Assembly (NCBI GenBank): GCA_964401935.1
Contig: CAYOAL010000010.1
Coordinates: 62,001-126,000 of the forward strand
Length of the DNA stretch: 64,000 bases
Direction: 5' to 3'
Source: JAPYTK01 sp964401935
Lineage (GTDB): Bacteria; Myxococcota_A; Polyangia; Polyangiales; Polyangiaceae
This document shows, piece by piece, positions 50,485 through 62,247 of this stretch. Each line of letters starts with the position of its first letter. Positions within the stretch are counted from its first letter, which is position 1. Position numbers and translations under genes: made by a program. The notes under the pieces are model-generated. The model saw nothing but the letters and a program-made list of their open reading frames with translations. It ran no database searches and was not told the DNA's origin.

Positions 50485-52154
50485 CAGTTCACCTCGACGA
50501 AGCGCACGGCGTCGGCCACCACCACGCTGCCCGGATCCGTCCAGCGAGAGAGCGCGACGGTGTTCCAGCCGGCGGGGAGCTCGTAGACGCCGAGGGTGAC
50601 CCACTGCCCACCATTTTGGCGCTGATTCTTGTAGACCACGTCGCGCTGCTGATGGTTGGCGTCGAGGATCACGAAGGGCGCCGCGGTCGAGCGGTCGCTG
50701 GCCGCTGCCCACCACGCCTCGAGCCTCATCTTCCTGGCCGACGGCAGGAACGCGGAGAAACGCGCGGCGTCGGCGGACGCGCCGGTGGTGCGCCACCAGT
50801 AACCGGTGTTGAAATAGCCGGCCACGTTGGAGCTCGCCGTCCAGTTGCTCGACACCTCGCACTTGGCGGAAGCGCCGTTGTCGGCGTTGTTGCTGTCGAC
50901 GACGATGGTGAGCGCACCCTCGGGCGGAGGCTCGGTGGGATCGTCCGGGGGCGGCTCCGGGGGCGGGGTCTGGCTGCCACCACCGCACGCCGCGTCGACC
51001 ATGCCGAGGTACTGCGCCCACGGCCAGTTGGGGCCGGGATCCACTCGGTTGTAGGGCTGCAGCTGGCCGTGGCCGACGATGTGCCACTCGTCGCGTGGGA
51101 TGGCGTGGGCTTGGGAGATGTCACACGTGAGCGCCGACGAGGCTTGGAGCAGACCGGGGCTCCACGAGCTCTGGCTCGCGAAGCCGGCGTGCTCGATCCC
51201 GATCGTGAAGTTGTTGCTGCTCACGTTCTCGAGGTTGCACGCCACGCCGTCGTTCCGTGAGCACTTGTACGTGGCGCCGATGTGCCAGGCCTTGCGGTTC
51301 TCACGGACGAGCTGCGAGATCTCCGCGCCGGAGCCGTCGACCACGTAGTGCGCGCTCACGCCGGACGACGGGTTGTTGAGCCAGCCCCAGCAGCCAGAGT
51401 ACGACCCCTCGCAGGTGTGGATGATGACCATCTGTGGGTCGCCGCTGACGCCGCTCGGTCGTGCGCTGTGGTTGGGGGACGGGCGCCACTTCGCGGGCGC
51501 ATAATCGGGACCGGGCTGGGCCGACTGGTCCATCAGCGGATAGAGAGGCTGCACCTCGAGAGGCTCGAGCGTCGCGCTCTCGGTGCTCACGCCGAGCTCG
51601 ATGGAGCGGTAGATCTCGTCGTGCACATAGTGCGAGCGCGCCAGCTCGGTCTCGATGTCGCCGTAGCGCGCGGCCACCGCGGCCCACGCGCCGAGGTCTC
51701 CGCGTTCGATCCCCGCCTCGTCGGCATAGGCCGACAAGAGCGCGGCCGCCGCCTGGATGTTGCTGGCGCGGTCTGTCTTCGCGTCTTCGAGCGAGAGCCC
51801 CGCGAGCGCGGCCGCTTCGTCGAGCACCGCGTCGGCGAGGGCCATGATGCCGTGACGCGCGCCCCGACCCTCGAACTCCTCCTCGCCGGCCACCATGTGC
51901 CAGCGCGTCTCCACCCAGCCGATACTCTTGAGCAGCACGATGGGCACGTCGTGGGCGCTCGCGGCGGTCGCGAACTGCGCGTCGAGCGAGGTGCCTTCGG
52001 GCTGCGTCTCGCCGTCGGGGAGGGCGCCCGCCACGACCCCTCCCTCGGTGGACTCGAGCCACGCCGCCTGCTCGTCGCGCCCCTCCGGCGGCGCGCAGCC
52101 GCCGAGCGAGCTGGCCAGGGTGCTCATCCAAACCACATGTGCGCTCAGTCTCAT
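50484..52154 (-). CDS. Lipoprotein N-acetylmuramoyl-L-alanine amidase with golvesin-type C-terminal domain
   Basis: A 556-residue lipoprotein started at ATG 52154; GTG 52166 is possible. The lipobox is SLGGC. Residues 55-200 resemble a lytic-transglycosylase-like helical domain (LLKSIGWVETRWH, IMALADAVLDEA), which may only be structural. Residues about 235-390 are an Amidase_2 (PGRP-like) domain with VIIHTCEGSYSGCWGW, HYVVDGSGAEISQLV and HIVGHGQLQPYNRVDPG, where zinc ligands are expected at the two conserved His positions. A Pro-rich linker leads to a golvesin/xanthan-lyase-like carbohydrate-binding domain (TIVVDSNNADNG, GYWWR, FSAFLPSARKMRLEAWW). It would cleave peptidoglycan stem peptides and is coupled to the TolB-like gene. 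Confidence 0.88.
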   Translation of the reverse strand: MRLSAHVVWMSTLASSLGGCAPPEGRDEQAAWLESTEGGVVAGALPDGETQPEGTSLDAQFATAASAHDVPIVLLKSIGWVETRWHMVAGEEEFEGRGARHGIMALADAVLDEAAALAGLSLEDAKTDRASNIQAAAALLSAYADEAGIERGDLGAWAAVAARYGDIETELARSHYVHDEIYRSIELGVSTESATLEPLEVQPLYPLMDQSAQPGPDYAPAKWRPSPNHSARPSGVSGDPQMVIIHTCEGSYSGCWGWLNNPSSGVSAHYVVDGSGAEISQLVRENRKAWHIGATYKCSRNDGVACNLENVSSNNFTIGIEHAGFASQSSWSPGLLQASSALTCDISQAHAIPRDEWHIVGHGQLQPYNRVDPGPNWPWAQYLGMVDAACGGGSQTPPPEPPPDDPTEPPPEGALTIVVDSNNADNGASAKCEVSSNWTASSNVAGYFNTGYWWRTTGASADAARFSAFLPSARKMRLEAWWAAASDRSTAAPFVILDANHQQRDVVYKNQRQNGGQWVTLGVYELPAGWNTVALSRWTDPGSVVVADAVRFVEVN

Positions 52155-52367
52155 ATATCGACCCACAGACCGGTTCTGTCCGACGTGAGCTCCAATGCAG
52201 AATCAATGCCAATGAAGTTTCGTGTACTTGAACGTCGTTATCGACCGACCGGCCAGCCTGTGGAACAGGTGGAACATGGTCCGAACGTTTCTCCCACGGA
52301 CGACCACACGCAGCGCGCGGCACACCATCGCCACGGCGTGGCTCGTCTGGGGCTATCCTCCCTGCTC

Positions 52368-52886
52368 ATGTCGGTGCGGATCCGAGCGGCCACGCAGGCC
52401 GACGTCGCCGAGCTCGTTCGCCTGAACGGTGAGGTCCAGGGGCTGCACCACGCGGCGCGCCCCGACGACTTCAAGCCGTCCGGGGATCGACACGTAGCGG
52501 CTTGGCTCGAGAGCGCGCTGGGTGACCCCGATGTCGCCACGTGGATCGCCGAGGACGAGCACGGGCGCCCCATCGGCTACGCGCTGCTCATGCTGCACGA
52601 ACGTCCCGAGACGCCGTTTTGTCCGGTACGTCGCATCTGCGAGCTGGATCAGATCGCGGTGGCTGCCGCGCATCGGCGGCGCGGGGTGGGCAGGGCGCTC
52701 ATCGAGCACGCCCTCGCCGAGGCGCGTCGCCGCGGCTACCCCGCCGTCGAGCTCAACGTGTGGGCTTTCAACGAGGTCGCGCGGGCCATGTTCGAGCGGC
52801 TGGGGTTTGCCCCGCAGCGCCTCACGCTCGAGACCGAGCTCAGCCCTGTAGCGCGACCCCCAGGAGCAGCGCCAGAGAGAGGATGA
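52368..52886 (+). CDS. GNAT family N-acetyltransferase
   Basis: A 172-residue GNAT protein started at ATG 52368. The acetyl-CoA loop is RRRGVGRALIEHALAEARRR and the C-terminal block is NVWAFNEVARAMFERLGF, typical of ribosomal-protein or antibiotic acetyltransferase-like members. The acceptor is unknown. No clear ribosome site precedes the start. It is divergent from the amidase gene by 213 bases. Its 3' end overlaps the convergent membrane-protein gene by 47 bases. Confidence 0.87.
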   Translation: MSVRIRAATQADVAELVRLNGEVQGLHHAARPDDFKPSGDRHVAAWLESALGDPDVATWIAEDEHGRPIGYALLMLHERPETPFCPVRRICELDQIAVAAAHRRRGVGRALIEHALAEARRRGYPAVELNVWAFNEVARAMFERLGFAPQRLTLETELSPVARPPGAAPERG

Positions 52887-54014
52887 ACGCTCCGCGGACG
52901 ACTTGCGCCGTGCTCGCGTGCACCTCGCCACGGTTGTGGCGGCGCACGGCGCTCGGGGCGAGCGCGGCGTCTGCGACCACGATGGTGAGCCACGCCCAAG
53001 GCGAGAGCAGGTCGAGGCCCACGCTGGCGAGGAGCGACGCGACGCCGCCGATGAAGAGGATCCCACCCGTCAGCCGGTGGTTGGCGTAGAGGTGCCCGAG
53101 CCCGCCGGCCGGGAACACCAAGGCCACCGCCACCGCGTTGAGCGGCTTCTTATCGAGCTGCTCGGCAGGCGCGAGCTCGCCCCGCTGGTTCTTCGTGGCC
53201 TCGGTGTCCGCGAACGGCTCGATGGTCACGACGCGCACCAGGCTGCGCGGATCGGCGCCGTGGCGCAGCCCAGTCCGCACCGGATCCACGCGCTCGAACA
53301 CGATCTCCGAGAGCTCGCCCTCCGCCGCCTCGAGCTGCTCGAGAGAGGGGCTCCCCGGCGCGAGCGCCCGGGTCGCGTAGCCCACCGCGCTCGCTGCGGC
53401 GTGAACGCACAACGCCATCAGCTCGTCGTCGGGCTCGAAGACGAGGGGCGGGAAGTCGCCGCGAGAGATGATCTGATCGCCCACGCCGATCCCCACCGCG
53501 CGGAGGCGACCCTCCGCGTCTCGCTCCCCTTCGCGTCGGGCCTCGGCGGCGAGCAGCGCCTCGGCGGCGCGCGCCGCACAACCCGCGGCGGCCGCTGCCC
53601 ACTCGAGAGGGGTGGGCGAGGCCGCACGGTAGCTCGCGAGGCTGGGTTGGTTCACGAGCGTCTCGCAGGCTGCTGCGCGCTCCCCGCAGCGTTGACTCGA
53701 CGTGAGCTCGTCGGCCGCCTTCAGAGCCTCGGTGATTGGGCCCCGGCGGCTGTCCGAAGGGAGCGCGACGACGGCCTGCCGCGCACAGCGCACCGCGGCC
53801 TCCACCAACGCCACGACCGGCACACGCTCCACCGCCGCGAGCCACACGAGCCAGTCTCCCCGATCGCACTCGTCCCACAGCGCGTCGAGCGTGCGACCCG
53901 TCGTCCAGCCGAGCAAGTCTCTGGGCGCCTCCGCGCGTCGCAGTCGCGCGGTCGGGTCGTCGACCACCCCCTTCGTGGCCTCGAGCTGCGCAGCCTCGAA
54001 ACGCCGTCCGCGCG

Positions 54015-54018
<4 letters not shown>
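52840..54018 (-). CDS. Hypothetical protein with C-terminal membrane helices, coupled to a sigma-54 activator
   Basis: A 392-residue protein starting at GTG 54018, overlapping the activator's TGA by four bases (GTGA). Residues 1-250 are Ala/Glu-rich helical (LVEAAVRCARQAVVAL, AAACETLVNQP, CAARAAEALLAAEARREG). Residues 295-390 contain three hydrophobic helices (LNAVAVALVFPAGGLGHLYA, ILFIGGVASLLASVGLDLL, GAFILSLALLLGVAL), the first resembling a TM2-type hairpin. No family is recognised. Coupling to the transcription activator suggests that it is either a regulated partner or a regulator of it; this is inference. Confidence 0.8.
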
Positions 54019-55301
<1,283 letters not shown>

Positions 55302-55381
55302 CCAGTGGTCATCCGTGGCCGCGGTGGCGGTCTCGGTGCCCGGATCGGTCTGCGTCTCGAACGTCTTCAGCGTTCGCCAGG

Positions 55382-55657
55382 TTAACGATCTTGTTGGATG
55401 GAGTCGAAGGCCTTCATCTCGCGATCACCGGCCGAAGACAGATACGCGAGGGACATGCTGGTGAGCATGAACAGCGTGGCCATGATCCCCGTCATGCGGG
55501 TCATGAAGTTGGTGGAGCTCCGCCCTCCGAACACCTGCGACGCGCCCGCACCGAGCGACCCGCTGAGACCACCACCCTTGGACTGCTGCAACAGCACCAC
55601 GAGGATCAGGAACAAACAGGTCATCACGTGGATGACGTTGATGATCGACTGCAACAT
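55382..55657 (-). CDS. secG: Preprotein translocase subunit SecG
   Basis: A 91-residue membrane protein with two helices: residues 5-22 (IINVIHVMTCLFLILVVLL) and 52-72 (TRMTGIMATLFMLTSMSLAY). Between them is the family loop QQSKGGGLSGSLGAGASQVF. SecG assists SecYE-mediated export. It follows tpiA by 41 bases in the gap-pgk-tpiA-secG order common in bacteria. Start ATG 55657. The next gene, the sigma-54 activator, starts 80 bases later. Confidence 0.95.
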   Translation of the reverse strand: MLQSIINVIHVMTCLFLILVVLLQQSKGGGLSGSLGAGASQVFGGRSSTNFMTRMTGIMATLFMLTSMSLAYLSSAGDREMKAFDSIQQDR

Positions 55658-55698
55658 GTGAGTGCTCCGACAACCGCGTCCCGCGGGGGACAGGGACC

Positions 55699-56484
55699 CT
55701 ACTCGTTTTTCCCTTGTTGCGCCAGCTTGCCAGCGATCTCCACGATCTTGCCGAAGCCCTCCACGCTGAGGGCGGCGCCGCCCACGAGCGCCCCGTCGAT
55801 GTCGGTTTGAGCGAGCAAGCCCTCCGCGTTGTTGGCCTTCACGCTCCCGCCGTAGAGCACGCGGGTGCTGTCGGCGAGCTCCGAGGAGCGCTCCTCGAGC
55901 AGCGCCCGGATCGCCGCGTGCACCTCTTGCGCGTCCTCGGGGCTGGCCACCTTCCCCGTGCCGATGGCCCACACCGGCTCGTAGGCGAGCACGCCGATGC
56001 CGACGTTTTCGGCGAGATCGTCGAGCACCGCCGCCACTTGCCGCTTCACGACGTCGAGCGTCTGGCCTGCCTCGCGCTCTTCGAGCGTTTCCCCGACGCA
56101 CACGATGGGCGTGAGGCCGGCCGCAAACGCCGCCTTCGTCTTCAGGGCGATCGCCTCGTCGGTCTCGCCGAAGAGCTGGCGCCGCTCGCTGTGGCCGAGG
56201 ATGACCCAGCTGGCCCCCGCGATCTTCAGCATGTCGGCGCTGATTTCGCCGGTGAAGGCACCCTTGTCCTCGTGGTGCATGTTCTGGCCCGCGATGAGCA
56301 GATCGCCGCTCTGCTCGCGCACCGCGTGGGCCACCGCGGCCAAGGCGGTGAACGGGGGCGCGACGAGCACGTCCACCCCCCCGACCTCGGCGGCGACGCG
56401 AGCCACACCGAGCGCGAGCTCGCAGCCGTCGGTGCCACCGGCGTGCATCTTCCAGTTTCCAGCGATGAGAAATCGGCGTGCCAT
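55699..56484 (-). CDS. tpiA: Triosephosphate isomerase
   Basis: A 261-residue TIM barrel. Catalytic residues are visible: Lys12 in AGNWKMH, His in ILGHSERR and Glu in AYEPVWAIGTG; the YGGSVKANN phosphate loop is present. It interconverts dihydroxyacetone phosphate and glyceraldehyde 3-phosphate. It follows pgk by 34 bases and precedes secG. Confidence 0.97.
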   Translation of the reverse strand: MARRFLIAGNWKMHAGGTDGCELALGVARVAAEVGGVDVLVAPPFTALAAVAHAVREQSGDLLIAGQNMHHEDKGAFTGEISADMLKIAGASWVILGHSERRQLFGETDEAIALKTKAAFAAGLTPIVCVGETLEEREAGQTLDVVKRQVAAVLDDLAENVGIGVLAYEPVWAIGTGKVASPEDAQEVHAAIRALLEERSSELADSTRVLYGGSVKANNAEGLLAQTDIDGALVGGAALSVEGFGKIVEIAGKLAQQGKNE

Positions 56485-56518
56485 CGTGCTTTACCTTCCA
56501 GCCCTCGCGTCCTCGAGC

Positions 56519-57796
<1,278 letters not shown>

Positions 57797-57799
57797 GGG

Positions 57800-58816
57800 T
57801 CAGCCCTTGGCGACGATCTTGGCGAGGTCGAGCATGCGATGGGAGAAGCCCCACTCGTTGTCGTACCAGGCGAAGATCTTCACCATGCGCTTCTGCAGCA
57901 CCTGGGTGAGCGTGCCGTCCACGGTGCTCGACGCCGGGTTGCCGATGAAGTCGCCGCTCACCAGGGGCACCTCGGTGTAGTCGAGCACGCCCTTCATCGG
58001 ACCCTCCGAGGCAGCCTTCTTCATGGCCGCGTTCACCTCGTCCACCGACGTGTCGCGCTCCGTCTCCACCGTGAGATCCACCAGCGACACGTCGATGACG
58101 GGCACGCGGATGGCGACGCCGTCGAACTTGCCCTCGAGCTCGGGGATGATGGCGTAGATCGCCTTGGCCGCGCCCGTCGAGGACGGCACCATGTTCACCG
58201 CCGCCGCCCGCGCGCGCCGGAGGTCGCCCTTGCGGTGCGGCAAGTCGAGCAGCGCCTGGTCGTTGGTGTAGGCGTGCACCGTGGTGAGCATGCCGCGAAC
58301 GATGCCGAACGCGTCGAGCAGCACCTTCGCCGGCGGAGCCAGGCAGTTGGTCGTGCAGGAGCCGTTCGAGAGGAGGTGGTGCTTGCCGGCGTCGTACTTG
58401 TGATCGTTCACGCCCACCACCACGGTGAGATCGTCGCCCTTGGCGGGGGCGCTGATGATCACCTTCTTGGCGCCCGCCTCGAGGTGCAGACCGGCCTTGG
58501 CGCGGTCGACGAACAAGCCGGTGCACTCGAAGGCGATGTCGACCCCGAGCTCCTTCCAAGGGAGCTTGGCCGGATCGCGCTCCGCGATGGTCTTCACCTT
58601 CTTGTCGCCGATGGCGATGAAGCCGTCGCCCACCTCGACGTCGGCGCCGAAGGTGCGGTGCGCGGAGTCGTACTTGAGGAGGTGCGCGAGCATCTTGGTG
58701 TCGGTCAGGTCGTTGATCGCGACGATCTCGAGGTCTTTGTCGCCCCGCTGATGCAGCGCCCGCGCGACGCAGCGTCCGATTCGTCCGAACCCATTGATTG
58801 CGATCTTCGTGGCCAT
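57800..58816 (-). CDS. gap: Glyceraldehyde-3-phosphate dehydrogenase
   Basis: A 338-residue enzyme with NAD fold INGFGRIGR (7-15), the Asp38-type DLTD after the second strand that favours NAD, and catalytic Cys154 in SNGSCTTNCLAP. The C-terminal WYDNEWGFSHRMLDL is typical. It is the first gene of the gap-pgk-tpiA-secG operon, so it handles glycolysis and gluconeogenesis. The 236-base gap before it should hold the operon promoter. Confidence 0.97.
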   Translation of the reverse strand: MATKIAINGFGRIGRCVARALHQRGDKDLEIVAINDLTDTKMLAHLLKYDSAHRTFGADVEVGDGFIAIGDKKVKTIAERDPAKLPWKELGVDIAFECTGLFVDRAKAGLHLEAGAKKVIISAPAKGDDLTVVVGVNDHKYDAGKHHLLSNGSCTTNCLAPPAKVLLDAFGIVRGMLTTVHAYTNDQALLDLPHRKGDLRRARAAAVNMVPSSTGAAKAIYAIIPELEGKFDGVAIRVPVIDVSLVDLTVETERDTSVDEVNAAMKKAASEGPMKGVLDYTEVPLVSGDFIGNPASSTVDGTLTQVLQKRMVKIFAWYDNEWGFSHRMLDLAKIVAKG

Positions 58817-58980
58817 GATGTTGCTCCCTGTCTCCTGTCGTCGTCTTCCCGTGCCATCTTCCGCCGCGCGCGGTCACCGCTCCCTTCGTCGAAGGCGTCC
58901 CGTGGACGGCCCTGAGGAGGCGGCCCGTGGAGGCGTGAGCGGCGCCGAGACGGCGGGTCCCGTGCTTGTCGAGGCCGGAT

Positions 58981-59009
58981 ACGTACCGAGGGCCGTCCAG
59001 ACGGTCAAT
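58981..59009 (-). promoter_or_regulatory. Possible promoter of the gap operon
   Basis: On the minus strand TTGACC (59009-59004) is followed after 17 bases by TACGTA (58986-58981), about 165 bases before the gap ATG. The -10 is a weak match. A short hairpin GTCACG-GAAA-CGTGAC lies just upstream (59019-59034) and could end the accA transcript. Call is tentative. Confidence 0.3.
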
Positions 59010-59052
59010 AGCGATACGTCACGTTTCCGTGACTGTTACGCTTCGGAGACCT

Positions 59053-60009
59053 CTACGCTTCGGTGAACTGTCCGAGCTGGCGGAACCGCTCGTAGCGTTG
59101 CTCGACCACTCGGTCGGGCTCGAGCACGTCGAGCTCCTCGAGCGCTCGGGCGATCGCGTCGCCAACGCGGGCCGCCGCGAGATCGTAGTCGTGGTGGGCC
59201 CCTCCCGGCGGCTCGGGCACGACCGCGTCCACCACGCCGAGTCCGAGCAGATCGTGCGCGGTGATCTTCAGCTGCGCCGCCGCCTCGTCGGCGCGCGCCC
59301 CGTCGTTGTAGAGGATCGCCGCGCAGCCCTCGGGCGAGATCACGGAGTAGCAGCCGAACTCGAGCACCAGCACCCGGTTGGCCACGCCGAGCGCGAGCGC
59401 GCCGCCCGAACCGCCCTCGCCGATGATCACGGCCACGATCGGCACCGTGGCCCGCGCCATGGCGGCGATGGCCGAGCCGATGGCCTCGCTCTGCCCGCGC
59501 TCCTCGGCGCCGATCCCGGGATACGCCCCCGGCGTGTCGATGAAGGTGACGATGGGCAAGTTGAAGCGGCTCGCCATCTCGTAGAGGCGGATGGCCTTTC
59601 GGTAGCCTTCGGGGTGGGGCATGCCGAAGTTGCGCACCACGTTCTCCTTGGTGCCGCGGCCTTTCTGGTGGCCCACCACCACCACACTGCGATCGCGAAA
59701 ACGACCGAGGCCCCCCACGATGGCGGCGTCGTCGGAGAAGCGCCGATCCCCGTGGAGCTCCACCCAGTCGTTGAGCAGCCGCTCCACGTAGTCGAGGGTG
59801 TAGGGCCGGTTGGCGTGACGCGACAGCTGCACCTTCTGGATGGGCGAAAGCGACGAGAACAGGTCGCGCGCCACCTGCTCGGCGCGCTTCTCCAGCGTCT
59901 CGAGCTCGGGCAGCAGCGACGCGTCGTCGGTCGCCGCGGCGCGCACCTCGCGCACGCGGTCGAGCAGATCGACGATCGGTTTCTCGAAGGGAAGTACGAC
60001 GCTGGCCAT
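59053..60009 (-). CDS. accA: Acetyl-CoA carboxylase carboxyltransferase subunit alpha
   Basis: A 318-residue protein of normal AccA length started at ATG 60009. The family blocks are VLPFEKPIVDLLDRV at the start, LSRHANRPYTLDYVERL, VVGHQKGRGTKENVVRNFGM, PEGYRKAIRLYEMASRF and FIDTPGAYPGIGAEERGQSE with the oxyanion GEGGSGGALALGVAN. With AccD it moves the carboxyl from biotin to acetyl-CoA to make malonyl-CoA. The gene lies 71 bases after the FHA-cyclase on the same strand; accD is not in the window. Confidence 0.97.
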   Translation of the reverse strand: MASVVLPFEKPIVDLLDRVREVRAAATDDASLLPELETLEKRAEQVARDLFSSLSPIQKVQLSRHANRPYTLDYVERLLNDWVELHGDRRFSDDAAIVGGLGRFRDRSVVVVGHQKGRGTKENVVRNFGMPHPEGYRKAIRLYEMASRFNLPIVTFIDTPGAYPGIGAEERGQSEAIGSAIAAMARATVPIVAVIIGEGGSGGALALGVANRVLVLEFGCYSVISPEGCAAILYNDGARADEAAAQLKITAHDLLGLGVVDAVVPEPPGGAHHDYDLAAARVGDAIARALEELDVLEPDRVVEQRYERFRQLGQFTEA

Positions 60010-60080
60010 CGGGATCGACGCTTTAGCCTGAAGCGAAAACTCCGACCAACGCATTTTCCGCGTTGGCCGCGCGGAGCTGG

Positions 60081-62018
60081 TCAGGTCCGTGGGTGGTGCA
60101 CCGACGACGGATCGGTGGGGTGATCGGCCACCGCGATCGCGGCGGGCACCTGCGCCAGCGGACGGGTGCGGACTACGTTGTACACCCGCATCGGCCGTTC
60201 CCGGCCGCGGATCCGCATCGGCGCGAGCTCTTCGAGCTCGAAGCGGGGTCCGAGTCGACCGCGGGTGTCCTCCGAGATGATGATCTGTCCGGCCAGCGCC
60301 TTGGCGCAGATCCGCGCCGAGACGTTCGCGACGTCTCCGATCACGGTGTAGCTGAGCGCCTTGCTGCTGCCGATGTAGCCCGCGACCACCTGGCCGGTGT
60401 GGATCCCGTAGCCGACGCCGAGGGGGGGCTTGTCGTTCGAGAGCCGATCGCGGTTGAACCGACCGAGCACCGCCACCTGCTCGAGGGCACACTCGGCGGC
60501 CCGCTCCGGATCGTCGTCGTGCGACACCGGCGTCCCCCAAAGAGCCATGATGCCGTCGCCCATGAACTTGTCGAGCGTGCCTTCGAGCTTGAAGATCACG
60601 TCCACCATCTCCTCGAAGTAGGCGTTGAGCATCTCGACGATCTCTTCGGGTGGGGTGTGCTCGCTCATGCGGGTGAAGCCGCGGATGTCGCTGTTGAACA
60701 CGGTGCAGTCGGTGCGCGCGCCGCCGGGCTGGATGTCCACGCCCTCGCGCACGATGCGGTCGAAGACGTCCGGCGACACGAGCCGACTCAGCCGATCTTT
60801 TTGCTGCGAGAGCATGTTGATCTCGATGAACATCGCGGCCTGGTTGGCCACCGCGCTCACGAGCTCGAGATCTTTGGGCTGAAACTGCGCCAGCGACTTC
60901 GAGTCGAGCCACACCACCCCGAGGAGCTCGTCCTTGTGCAGCATCGGCGCCACGATCGCCGACTGGATCTGGTTCAGGATCATGCTCTTCCCCTTCGACG
61001 CGGCGAAGTCCATCGCTGCGTCGTGGGTGAGCACCGCCTTCCGGTCCTCGATCACCTTGTTGAGGATGGTGGTCGAGACGTTGATCGGATCGTCGCTTCC
61101 GTCGGTTCGATGCTGCCGCGTCGGCACCATCTCGCCGTCGAAGTTGATGAAGATCACGCCGCGCTGGGCAGGGATGAAGTTGAAGATGCTCTTGAGGATC
61201 TTCTCGTAGAGGACGGCCGGATCTTTCTCGTCGGCGATGTCGCGCGTGAGCAGATACGACGAGCGGAGGCGCTCGTAGTCTGCCCGGAGCTGGTTCATGT
61301 TGCCGGCGATCTCTTCGAAGGAGCGGAAGTTGCGCTCGGTAGCAACGATTTCGGCGCCAATTTGCCGAGCCTCGTCGTCGCTCGTGTCGATGTGGGTGCT
61401 CTGAGAGAGCGCGGGGAGGTAGGCGGTGCTGAACCCGCGGGACGGCGTGCGCATCGCCGGGGGCAGCGGGCGCCGCGCCGGTTGGCCGGCCACCGGTGGG
61501 GGGCCCTGGCGCGGCGGGGGTGGCCCCGGAGGGCGTGGAAAGCCGGGCGCCGGCGGTGGCTGTTGTTGCTGGTGTTGATACCCCGGCGCGGCGGTGCTCG
61601 GCACGTGGGACATCGGCGCTTGCTGGCGACCGAACGCATTCTGCGCGCCCGAGGAGGGAGGCCACGGCCCCGGCTGGGCCGCCTGTTGGTGCCAGCCGGT
61701 GTGGCTCTGCGGCGGAGGATACTGCGAGGGACCCGTGGCCTCCTCGTAGCGGGCCTTCGTTTGACCCAGCGCGATCTCGTCGCCGTGCTGGAGCTCCTTC
61801 TCGCCCTGCACCCGATCGCGGTTGATGAACGTGCCGTTGAGGCTGCCGAGGTCGCGGAGCCAAAACACCACCCCACGGCGCTCGATCACGCAGTGCTCTT
61901 TCGAGACGATCTTGTCGAGGAGCTGAATCGTGTTGCTGGGGTGGCGCCCGAGGGTGTTGTGATCCCTCAACTCCACGATTTGTTGTCCCTCGGCCGTCTG
62001 AAGCACCAGGCGAGCCAT
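60081..62018 (-). CDS. FHA-GAF-class III adenylate/guanylate cyclase
   Basis: A 645-residue protein started at ATG 62018. Residues 5-95 form an FHA domain (LGRHPSN, IVSKEHCVIE, DLGSLNGTFINRDR). A long Pro/Gln-rich linker follows. Residues about 245-390 are a GAF domain (LKSIFNFIPAQRGVIFI, VAPMLHKDELLGVVWLDSK). The C-terminal class III cyclase domain has metal Asp in FNSDIRGFT and DKFMGDGIMALWG, and transition-state Asn/Arg in VIGDVANVSARI. Substrate Lys is present in LDKF. It should make cAMP or cGMP under phospho-Thr and small-molecule input. The Ser/Thr kinases nearby are possible partners. Confidence 0.92.
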   Translation of the reverse strand: MARLVLQTAEGQQIVELRDHNTLGRHPSNTIQLLDKIVSKEHCVIERRGVVFWLRDLGSLNGTFINRDRVQGEKELQHGDEIALGQTKARYEEATGPSQYPPPQSHTGWHQQAAQPGPWPPSSGAQNAFGRQQAPMSHVPSTAAPGYQHQQQQPPPAPGFPRPPGPPPPRQGPPPVAGQPARRPLPPAMRTPSRGFSTAYLPALSQSTHIDTSDDEARQIGAEIVATERNFRSFEEIAGNMNQLRADYERLRSSYLLTRDIADEKDPAVLYEKILKSIFNFIPAQRGVIFINFDGEMVPTRQHRTDGSDDPINVSTTILNKVIEDRKAVLTHDAAMDFAASKGKSMILNQIQSAIVAPMLHKDELLGVVWLDSKSLAQFQPKDLELVSAVANQAAMFIEINMLSQQKDRLSRLVSPDVFDRIVREGVDIQPGGARTDCTVFNSDIRGFTRMSEHTPPEEIVEMLNAYFEEMVDVIFKLEGTLDKFMGDGIMALWGTPVSHDDDPERAAECALEQVAVLGRFNRDRLSNDKPPLGVGYGIHTGQVVAGYIGSSKALSYTVIGDVANVSARICAKALAGQIIISEDTRGRLGPRFELEELAPMRIRGRERPMRVYNVVRTRPLAQVPAAIAVADHPTDPSSVHHPRT

Positions 62019-62247
62019 GAGCAAAGGTGAGCTTAGCGAGCCCGGTCGGTCGGCACAATCAGGGAGGTGTGGATTTTGCACGATCTTTCCGATGTCTTCG
62101 TGCTCGAAATCACTGAGAGACCGCCCGCGCCCACCGCCCCTGCGGCCCCGTTGTCATGTTGTCACCCGTTGTTGACGAACTTGTCACGGGAATTGCGGTC
62201 CGCTAGCCGTCGTGACGCCGAACCTCGGTCGCGTTAGGCGGAGAGCC

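Noticed and set aside
60010..62058. Upstream extension of the accA frame to about 1,000 codons
   Set aside because: The extension runs out of frame through the FHA-cyclase gene, is Arg/Pro-rich and lacks any domain; AccA starts at ATG 60009 at normal length.
62150..62187. TTGTCA/TTGACG words before glpK as a definite GlpR operator
   Set aside because: The words are short and I cannot match them to a known GlpR site; left as a remark in the glpK entry.
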